Source: Arthrobacter methylotrophus (GTDB taxonomy: Bacteria > Actinomycetota > Actinomycetes > Actinomycetales > Micrococcaceae). From it: DNA of 64,000 nt. The stretch spans positions 4,650,001-4,714,000 of the forward strand of contig NZ_BAABED010000001.1 in assembly GCF_039539965.1 (NCBI RefSeq), given 5' to 3'. The notes beneath the pieces were generated by a model. That model did not search any database. It had not been told where the DNA came from and was given only the letters and a program-made list of their open reading frames with translations. This document shows positions 27,041 to 33,754 of the stretch, one piece after another. The number at the start of each line of letters is the position of its first letter. The stretch's first letter is position 1. Made by a program: the position numbers and the translations under genes.

Positions 27041-28910
27041 GTCCGGCCAGGGCTTCTTCAGTTTCACTGCCCTCGGCAAGCCGGGTCTCGGCAAGCCGTG
27101 CGTAGGCGCCGCCGGCATCGCGAAGCTGGCTCGGAACTCCGAGCTCGACGATCGCACCACCGGCCAGGACCGCCAGCTGATCTGCCTTCTCCACGGTGGA
27201 GAGCCTGTGGGCGATGGTGAGCGTCGTCCGGCCAACGGCCAGCCGATCGAGCGCCGCTTGGACCTGGGCCTCGGTGGCGTTATCCAGGGCGGAGGTAGCC
27301 TCGTCGAGGACCAGCACTTTGGGGTTGCGCAGGATGGTGCGGGCAATGGCCAAACGCTGCTGCTCTCCGCCGGAAAACCGGTGGCCCCGGGCGCCGACCA
27401 TCGTCTCCAGGCCGTCGGCCAGTCCCCCGATCAGGTCCGCGATCTGCGCGGAGGCCAGTGCGCTCCACAAGAGTGCGTCGTCCGCCTCGGGTGCGGCCAG
27501 CAGCAGGTTCTCCCGGATGGTGTCATGGATAAGGTACGTCTCCTGGGACACGACGCCCACGATTTTCGTCAGGGTCTCCGGGGCGATGTCGCGGACATCC
27601 ACGCCGTCGATGGTGATCCGTCCGGTAGTGACGTCATGCAGGCGGGGGACCAGCGAGCCCAGCGTCGATTTCCCGGAACCTGTGGGCCCCACGATTGCGG
27701 TGCTGGTCCCGGCCGGGAGCGTAAGGTTGATGCCGCGCAGAACGTCAGTGCCGCCGTCGTACGCGAAACGGACGCCCTCAAAGCGGACTTCGCCGCGCAC
27801 AGCGGCCGGATCCAGCGGCACGGGCTGCGCCGGGGCCGTGATCTCGGGAGTCAGGTCCAGGTATTCAAAGATGCGGCTGAACAGGGCCATCGCGGTGACC
27901 CATTGGACGCCGAGGTCCAGCAGGCTCATCACGGGGCGGAAGATGGCGGATTGCAGCGCGGTGAACGCCACGAGCGTGCCGATGGTCATGCCTCCGCTGG
28001 TGACGGGTAGTCCAGCGGCCAGGTAGATGAGCGCCGGAATGGCCGAGAAGATGATGCCCATGGTGGACATCCGCCAGCGGCCGGCCAGTTGGGAACGCAT
28101 CTCCAGGCCGATCAGCCGTTTGGAGCTTTCCGTGTAGTGGTGGGCGTCGCGCTTGGTGGTTCCGAGGGTTTTGGAAAGCCGGACGCCGGAGACCGACAGC
28201 CCTTCCTCCACCTGCGTGTTCATGGTGGCCAGTTCGCTCTGCAGCGTGGACGTGATGTTGCGCCGGAGCAGGGCCACCCGGCGGGTGAACCAGACAGCCG
28301 GCGGGATCACTATCAGCGAGAGGAGCGAGAGCCCGGGTGAAATGGCCACCATTGCGATGGCGGTGGCAATAGCCGTGGTCAGGTTGGAGGCAACACCGGT
28401 CGCGGTGGACGTGATGACCTGCTGCAGGCCGGAAATGTCGTTGTTCAACCGCGACTGCACCTCGCCGCTGCGGGTCCGGGTAAAGAATCCCAGTGATTGC
28501 TGCTGCAGGTGGGTGAACAAGCGCGTGCGCAGCGAGTGCATGATCTTCTGCCCCATGCCGGTGGTCATCCAGGTCTGCAGCACGCCAATGAGCGCGGTTG
28601 CGGCTGCCACAGCGATCAATCCGGCGGCAAGCCACGCGAGAAGCGGCAGATCCTTGCCGGGCAGTGCGACGTCGATGATGTGGCGGACCAGGAACGGCTG
28701 CGCCAGGCCGATGATGCTGGAAGCGCTAATGAGAAGCACGACGACGGCTATGGTCGCCTTGTGCGGCGCGAACAGTCCGGCAATCCGGTTGAGGCTCACG
28801 GGATGCTGTTTCAGTTGGCCGCGATCGGCGGGATTGAGGCGCGCAGGACCACGACCGGGATTTCGGGAGCCGGAGCCTGATCCATGGGGATTGGGGGTGT
28901 TCTCCGTCAT
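27030..28910 (-). CDS. ABC exporter, fused transmembrane and ATPase domains
   Basis: A 626-residue half-transporter of the multidrug/lipid exporter type. The N-terminal region (about 45-330) has six transmembrane helices; the ATPase domain has Walker A GPTGSGKST, signature FSGGEQQRLAIARTIL and Walker B VLVLDEATSALD. It would work as a homodimer. The ATG at 28910 has GGAGG eight bases upstream and is preferred to the GTG at 28919. It is divergent from a MarR gene, a common arrangement for regulated drug exporters. Substrate unknown. Confidence 0.92.
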   Translation of the reverse strand: MTENTPNPHGSGSGSRNPGRGPARLNPADRGQLKQHPVSLNRIAGLFAPHKATIAVVVLLISASSIIGLAQPFLVRHIIDVALPGKDLPLLAWLAAGLIAVAAATALIGVLQTWMTTGMGQKIMHSLRTRLFTHLQQQSLGFFTRTRSGEVQSRLNNDISGLQQVITSTATGVASNLTTAIATAIAMVAISPGLSLLSLIVIPPAVWFTRRVALLRRNITSTLQSELATMNTQVEEGLSVSGVRLSKTLGTTKRDAHHYTESSKRLIGLEMRSQLAGRWRMSTMGIIFSAIPALIYLAAGLPVTSGGMTIGTLVAFTALQSAIFRPVMSLLDLGVQWVTAMALFSRIFEYLDLTPEITAPAQPVPLDPAAVRGEVRFEGVRFAYDGGTDVLRGINLTLPAGTSTAIVGPTGSGKSTLGSLVPRLHDVTTGRITIDGVDVRDIAPETLTKIVGVVSQETYLIHDTIRENLLLAAPEADDALLWSALASAQIADLIGGLADGLETMVGARGHRFSGGEQQRLAIARTILRNPKVLVLDEATSALDNATEAQVQAALDRLAVGRTTLTIAHRLSTVEKADQLAVLAGGAIVELGVPSQLRDAGGAYARLAETRLAEGSETEEALAGLTA

Positions 28911-28960
28911 AAGCACCACCTCCAGTGGTGAACGGGCACGGGATTCGTGCTTCTAATACA

Positions 28961-28971
28961 GAGGTTACCTC
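28961..28971. promoter_or_regulatory. Palindrome GAGGTTACCTC, candidate MarR operator
   Basis: A 5+1+5 exact palindrome inside the AT-rich gap between the divergent exporter and MarR genes, 50 bases before the exporter start and 38 before the MarR start. A MarR repressor bound here could block both promoters. Confidence 0.5.
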
Positions 28972-29008
28972 ACTATGTGGTTACGGGTCAAATTGTTAGA
29001 CTAGCTGC

Positions 29009-29467
29009 ATGCACTCACAGCCCTCCGACCCTGCCGACCTCGGCGACCTCTTTCATGCCGCCTTCCGAGGGCTGCGCCGGACCTGGGCCGAGCAACTGTC
29101 GCCTTGGGAGCTGACGCCGCACCAATGGCGGGCGCTCATGACCCTGATGCGAAGGCGGGATGCCACGGCGGGAATCGACGCACCGGCTGGGAACCCCATG
29201 CGACTGAAGGACCTCGCGGAATGGCTGCGTATTGCACCACGTTCCGCCACTGAGGTAGTGGACCAGCTCGAGCTCAAGGGTCTCGTGTGCCGAACCGCCG
29301 ATCCCACGGACCGTCGCGCCACCCTGCTCGCCGCCACGGCAACAGGGCAGGAACTCTTTGCGAAAATCAGTGCCGAACGGCGTGGCAAGTCTTCCGAGTA
29401 CTTTGCCCGGCTCAGTGCAGGGGATCGTGCCGAACTGGCCCGGATCCTGGAGCAGTTGGGCGATTGA
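29009..29467 (+). CDS. MarR-family regulator
   Basis: A 152-residue winged-helix protein: dimerisation helices at both ends, recognition region MRLKDLAEWLRIAPRSATEV and wing DQLELKGLVCRTADPTDRRAT, with the D-x-R-D/R-R wing motif of MarR. It is transcribed divergently from the ABC exporter, so it most probably represses the exporter and itself through the palindrome at 28961-28971. The ligand cannot be inferred. Confidence 0.9.
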   Translation: MHSQPSDPADLGDLFHAAFRGLRRTWAEQLSPWELTPHQWRALMTLMRRRDATAGIDAPAGNPMRLKDLAEWLRIAPRSATEVVDQLELKGLVCRTADPTDRRATLLAATATGQELFAKISAERRGKSSEYFARLSAGDRAELARILEQLGD

Positions 29468-29562
29468 GCCCGTCTGGCGGCGCGTGTCCTGCAGCTCGCC
29501 GGTCGGGCGGACTTGCCGCACCTGAACTCCTAAGTTGACGCGCAGTAGGTAGAGTCGAGCCC

Positions 29563-29805
29563 ATGACTAGTCGGAGGGTTCGAGGTGCATTCGTCTGGGA
29601 ACGGCCCGAGTTGGCCAATCGAGACCGGAGCCTCAATACCGTTCCTTGTCTTGTGACGAGCGGCAGCTCCGAACAGCTTTTTGGGCACCTGCGTCTTGCC
29701 AAGGCCAACGGACTGAGCGAGGCCGAATTGAGCGAGGCGATTACGCACCTGACGTTCTACGCGGGCCGGCCGAAGGCGATGTCCGCCATGGCCGGAAGTC
29801 AGGCT
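29563..29805 (+). pseudogene. Remnant of a carboxymuconolactone decarboxylase-like gene
   Basis: The frame reads VWERPELANRDRSLNTVP, then HLRLAKANGLSEAELSEAI and THLTFYAGRPKAMSAMA. This matches the second half of CMD/AhpD-like proteins (usual form: DRSLVTVAALV and ITHLAFYAGWPKAMSA). The N-terminal half is missing, the catalytic cysteine region has been lost, and the frame runs on into unrelated sequence. It is a decayed fragment, not a working gene. Confidence 0.6.
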
Positions 29806-29901
29806 CTCGGGGGTTGCCCTTGGAGGAAGGCAATCTGCGCACGGGCGGCTGCGATGAGCTCCTCATTAGTGTTGGCGTGGCCGTTGAGGCCCCAGCGACA
29901 C

Positions 29902-30312
29902 TGTAATTGCCTGGCGCCGCGGATATTCCGTGGCGCCGCCCGTATTCGGGGGTCGTCAGACCTTTTCCGTGTCGGCTGGCCATTTCCGCGTCGCCAGGCG
30001 CCTGCCGGGACCCGGGACGCGCCCCGAATCACCCGTTTTTCCTCTGGGCAATCATTTAGGGGTCTTCCGGCTTGACCTCCTTGGCGGTGCGGTTCTTTGG
30101 CCGGTGCGGCATGATGGGCTCGGACGCGAAGCGTCCTGGGCCGCTCCACATTGAGGGCGGGGCGTCGATTGCGTAGGCGACTTCTTCGTAGTTGACGCGC
30201 CAGCCCCTGAAATGGGGCCACGCTTGTTCCGCGCTCACCTCCACCGGGTAGTCGACGGTTCGCAGGAGTTCCACTGCGGCTTGGAAGTCTTGGAATTTCA
30301 CGTCGAGTTCGG
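29902..30312. repeat. Copy B of the 0.4-kb direct repeat
   Basis: These 411 bases match 17433-17855 in the same orientation, without the 12-base insertion of copy A. It begins with the 19-base tandem pair (29902-29920 and 29921-29939). Homology stops sharply at 30312. Both the coding and the non-coding parts are conserved, which points to a recent duplication rather than selection. Confidence 0.85.
30056..30312 (-). pseudogene. Truncated copy of the channel-like membrane protein gene
   Basis: Reading leftward from 30312, the frame gives LDVKFQDFQAAVELLRTVD and PHFRGWRVNYEEVAYAIDAP, nearly identical to the C-terminal part of the protein at 17560-18792. The membrane and pore regions are absent. 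A CAA codon of copy A is TAA here (30056-30058), cutting off the last 11 residues. An ATG at 30325 could allow a short peptide, but this is best read as a pseudogene created by the duplication. Confidence 0.75.
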
Positions 30313-30356
30313 CAGACACGTTCACGGCCGCCGAGCCGTCCGTTTGCCCAGTTCGT

Positions 30357-31610
30357 TCAGCCGCACCAGCTCGGGAGAAACCCGGGAACGCTTTTCAGGA
30401 TGGTGCCAGATTTCAGGTCCACGAGGTCTGTCCGCATGGGGGACGGTTCGGGGCGGACGGGATATTGGTCGCCGACATATTGCGGGGCGGCCGTTTCGAC
30501 GGCGAGGTAGTCACGCGCCGGAGAAACGCATACATCCAGGAGGCGGGACCATTCGGCTGCTGGCTGGTAGAGCACGCGAGTGCCGTTCTTGTCGGTGAGA
30601 GTAATGTCAGAGGTCTCCTTCCCGGCGTCGTACTTTCTCACCACCTGCGCGTACTGGCCGGAACTATCGAGGACCAAGGGCTGGCCGTCGGCGGTGGTGC
30701 CGCTTTTGGTGTTGTCGGGCGGAGCGCCTCCCGCGAGGGGCAGCGGCGCGAGGGCGCCGTTGGAGAGATTGATGATCGAGTACCGCGGCGGGTCAATGCC
30801 CACCTTCAACCCCGGGTCGCTCACGGCGAGCTCGTTCGTTCCGGGGAACCCGAGGATCCCCGCGTGCGTCCCCAGGGGCGATACTTTGCCGCTGTCCAGC
30901 GGGTCAATGAGAAACGTGGACCCGTCATCTGTCCGCGCAACCAATGTGGCCGCTCCCGGGACAAATCGCCAGTCCGCGGCTGAGACAGGACCGTGGATTC
31001 CCTGGACCGCCTGCGGACCCGCAGACGGATCATTGATGTCGTAGACGAAGAGTGTATTCCAGTACTGCCCGGTGGTGGACGAAGCGGTGAAAGTGAAACC
31101 TATGAGGTGATTGGATCCCGCTGCGTGAAGATTGCCCACGGTCCCCAGGCTCGGCAACGGAACAAGCGTGGGCGGCCCGCCCGTGAGGGGGACGATCTCG
31201 AGCGAACTCGTGTTGTCGTCATTGAGTGTGACGACGGCGAGGGCGGAGGGGAGGGCGGCATACTCCTGGATGCGGTGGGCGCTGACGACGACAGTGCCTT
31301 GGTCGCTCCCGGAGAGGCTTGTGCCAAGGATGGTGTCCGGCTTCTTCAGCCCCGTGTTGTCTTTCGCGGTTTCCCTTTGCAGGCTGTACAGGGCGAACGC
31401 CGCGGGGGTGGCGGAGTGGGCGAGGGCCGAGGTGGAGTTAGGGTGCGGCAGCTTCGAAAGGTCCGCGGCGGTCAGGCCGCCGGCAAGGAGGGCGAGGATC
31501 ACGATGGTGCCGTAGAGGCGACGGGCGAAGCGGCGTCCGGCCAGGAGCTCGGCCGCGGCCGCGATGGCTGCAGCCCGTTTGGCCGAGACGGGACGGCGCT
31601 TAGTAGACAT
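30357..31610 (-). CDS. Membrane-anchored beta-propeller-like protein of unknown function
   Basis: A 417-residue protein with a short cytoplasmic start, one helix (LYGTIVILALLAGGLTAADL, about residues 33-52) and a long extracytoplasmic part. That part is rich in strands with repeated patterns such as TLVARTDDGSTFLIDPLD and YSIINLSNGALAPLPLAG, typical of propeller folds. I do not recognise the family. Its start overlaps the TIGR03943-type gene stop by 11 bases, so it is the third gene of the permease operon. No catalytic motif is visible. Confidence 0.75.
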   Translation of the reverse strand: MSTKRRPVSAKRAAAIAAAAELLAGRRFARRLYGTIVILALLAGGLTAADLSKLPHPNSTSALAHSATPAAFALYSLQRETAKDNTGLKKPDTILGTSLSGSDQGTVVVSAHRIQEYAALPSALAVVTLNDDNTSSLEIVPLTGGPPTLVPLPSLGTVGNLHAAGSNHLIGFTFTASSTTGQYWNTLFVYDINDPSAGPQAVQGIHGPVSAADWRFVPGAATLVARTDDGSTFLIDPLDSGKVSPLGTHAGILGFPGTNELAVSDPGLKVGIDPPRYSIINLSNGALAPLPLAGGAPPDNTKSGTTADGQPLVLDSSGQYAQVVRKYDAGKETSDITLTDKNGTRVLYQPAAEWSRLLDVCVSPARDYLAVETAAPQYVGDQYPVRPEPSPMRTDLVDLKSGTILKSVPGFLPSWCG

Positions 31611-32361
31611 AGGGCTGCGCCGGCTGTGTCGTGGGGGTGATGGAATCCGGCATCAAAACGATTGCCTCGCGGCTGGTGGGGTTGGGATTGGCCCGGAAGC
31701 TGCTGGTGATTGTGACCCAGCTGTCGGTTTTGTACTGGTCCTGCCACCCGGGGTGATAGACGGGAACGCCAATCGGTTGGGCATCAACTGCACAGCAGGT
31801 CACCACAAATCGGGCCACGAAGAAAACATTGGAATCACTCTTATCGGGGGTGATAAAACCGGTGACGGTGGCGGTCTTGTCGGCGAAAAAGTCCTGCCCG
31901 GCACCGGAACGAAGCAACGACGCCCAGTCCCTCACCGTGAAAGCGGAGTAGTCTCCCTTGCTCGGCAGCGCGGGTGCTTTCAGCGTGAGGGCGGACGCTG
32001 AGCCGTTGAGGTCGCGCTGGGCGACAGTTGCCGTGGTTAGGGTCGACGGCGGCAGGATCAGCAAGGCGACGATCGCGGCGATGATGGTCAGCACGCTTCC
32101 GACGGGCCACAGCCAGCCCCACCGGGAATCGCTCTCCTCGTCGTGTTCGTGGTCGTGCCGGTCCTGGACCGTGGGAGCAAATGCGAAGGCCGCCAGGGCA
32201 AGGACGGCGGCGATCACTGCCATGATGATCGTGAACACGAAATATCGTGGATGGATATACAAGGCAAGCTGCCCCGTCAGACCCAGCCAGATTGTGGCGA
32301 TGAGGCCGATCAGGCTGAGAACCACACCTTGCCAGCGGGCTACGAGGCGCCTAATGACCAT
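31600..32361 (-). CDS. TIGR03943/DUF1980-type membrane protein, partner of the permease
   Basis: A 253-residue protein with N-terminal hydrophobic helices (VLSLIGLIATIWLGLTGQLA, YFVFTIIMAVIAAVLALAAF, VGSVLTIIAAIVALLILPP) and an extracytoplasmic domain containing ARFVVTCCAVDAQPIGVPVY. The conserved cysteine pair is the hallmark of this family, which is nearly always paired with a UPF0718 permease. The ATG at 32361 lies inside the end of the permease gene, giving an 11-base overlap and strong coupling. Function is unknown; a role in a metal or small-ion pathway has been suspected. Confidence 0.85.
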   Translation of the reverse strand: MVIRRLVARWQGVVLSLIGLIATIWLGLTGQLALYIHPRYFVFTIIMAVIAAVLALAAFAFAPTVQDRHDHEHDEESDSRWGWLWPVGSVLTIIAAIVALLILPPSTLTTATVAQRDLNGSASALTLKAPALPSKGDYSAFTVRDWASLLRSGAGQDFFADKTATVTGFITPDKSDSNVFFVARFVVTCCAVDAQPIGVPVYHPGWQDQYKTDSWVTITSSFRANPNPTSREAIVLMPDSITPTTQPAQPYVY

Positions 32362-33415
32362 AATTGACCGCCAATCCGAGGACGGCCGCGCATAGCGCAA
32401 CCAGAAGGCTGAGCTGAAGGAGGGTTTTCGCGGTGAAGGTTGTCCGCATCAGGGCGAGCATTTTCACGTCGATCATCGGACCGAAGACGAGGAAGGCCAC
32501 GATGCCTCCCGGCATGAACGTTGCTCCGAACGAAAGGATAAAGAAAGCATCCACGTTTGAGCAGATCGCGACGACGAACGCCAACAGCATCAACGCCAGG
32601 ACAGACCAGACCGGATTGCTGCCCAGAGTGACCAACACTTCGCGGGAGACGGCAACCTGGATCAGCCCCGCCATCCCTGCACCAATGAACAAGGCAGGCA
32701 TCATCGCGCGCGTCTCCTGAGAGAACATCTGCACGCTGCGCCGCACCTTACCGGCCGAGCCGCGCTGGTGGTCCGCCACGGTACATGTCTCCTGGAAGCG
32801 AGTGGTCAGCAGCTCCTGGGGGCGCGGATGCCTGCTGTAGATCCAGCCGACAAGGTTTGCAATAAAGAAACCACCAAGGACCCGGGAGACCAGGATGCCG
32901 TTGTCCCAGCCAAACGCCTGCGCTGTGGTGACGATGGTCACGGGGTTCAGGATGGGGGCTGCGAACAGGAAAGTCATCGACTCCGCAACCGTGAGGCCCT
33001 TGACCACCAAGCCCCGAGCCAAGGGAACATTCCCGCACTCACAGACCGGTAGCAGCATGCCCAGAAGCGAAAGGACCAGCCTCCGCAAGAGCGGGCTCCG
33101 TGGTAGGCGACGCAGCAGGACGCCGTCCGGCAACCAGACCTGGACGGCGATCGAGAGGACAATCCCGAGGAAAACGAAGGGAAGGGACTCGATGACCACA
33201 CTGATTGACAGCGTGGCAAAGTCGCGGGCGGCGTCGGGAAGTACAAAGGATTCTGACGCCCGCGGGGCGAGCACCCGCACGACCGCGAAGAGCGCAACGA
33301 TGGCGAGGCCGACGACCAGCCGGACAACAGATTTCGACGCAAAGCCGCGGGCCGGGTTCTTGTGCTCGTGTGCAGGCTGTTCGCGTTTGTCGACTGCAGG
33401 CAGCGTCACAAGCAC
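32351..33415 (-). CDS. UPF0718 (YraQ/DUF318) permease
   Basis: A 354-residue polytopic membrane protein with about eight helices. The motif LLPVCECGNVPLARGLV, with the C-E-C-G core, is diagnostic of the family. The second half has ICSNVDAFFILSFGATF and a loop of polar residues between the halves. GTG codons at 33415 and 33409 are both possible starts; GGAG and AAGGA stand at suitable distances. First gene of a three-gene operon. Substrate unknown. Confidence 0.87.
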   Translation of the reverse strand: MLVTLPAVDKREQPAHEHKNPARGFASKSVVRLVVGLAIVALFAVVRVLAPRASESFVLPDAARDFATLSISVVIESLPFVFLGIVLSIAVQVWLPDGVLLRRLPRSPLLRRLVLSLLGMLLPVCECGNVPLARGLVVKGLTVAESMTFLFAAPILNPVTIVTTAQAFGWDNGILVSRVLGGFFIANLVGWIYSRHPRPQELLTTRFQETCTVADHQRGSAGKVRRSVQMFSQETRAMMPALFIGAGMAGLIQVAVSREVLVTLGSNPVWSVLALMLLAFVVAICSNVDAFFILSFGATFMPGGIVAFLVFGPMIDVKMLALMRTTFTAKTLLQLSLLVALCAAVLGLAVNYGH

Positions 33416-33754
33416 TCCTTACTCCTCGGACCCGGTCGGGCGAGCCTGACCGAAAGGGGCTGCGAAAAACGACTGTACACGCCGGTTGCGTGGGCGACTA
33501 GCCCGTCTGCACTGCGGCTTTCGACGCTGAGCGTCTCTCCTTACTTGATGCCGGGGGGATACCCGTGAAACTAGAGTGGTGGCCCCGAAAGACAGGTAGC
33601 GGCCACTCAATCCGATGCTTGGAAACGAAAGTAGCTTGGGAGCGTCGGCCACCGGAGCGTTCAGGTGGCGGAGAGAATGCCCGTTCAGGTTCGTTCGGGC
33701 CATATCCTGGCAGGACGTGGGGACGAGCCGAAGTTGTGAATCGAGTTCGGTCCC
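33416..33754. other. Intergenic region between divergent permease and deacetylase genes
   Basis: These 339 bases must contain the two divergent promoters. I see no convincing gene, repeat or clear -35/-10 pair. The purine-rich GGCGGAGAGAATG near 33667 could precede a short reading frame but has no supporting features. Confidence 0.3.

Noticed and set aside
29563..30075. A 170-codon intact gene for a CMD-like protein
   Set aside because: Only about 75 residues match the family; the rest runs through the repeat copy and is unrelated, so it was called a pseudogene.
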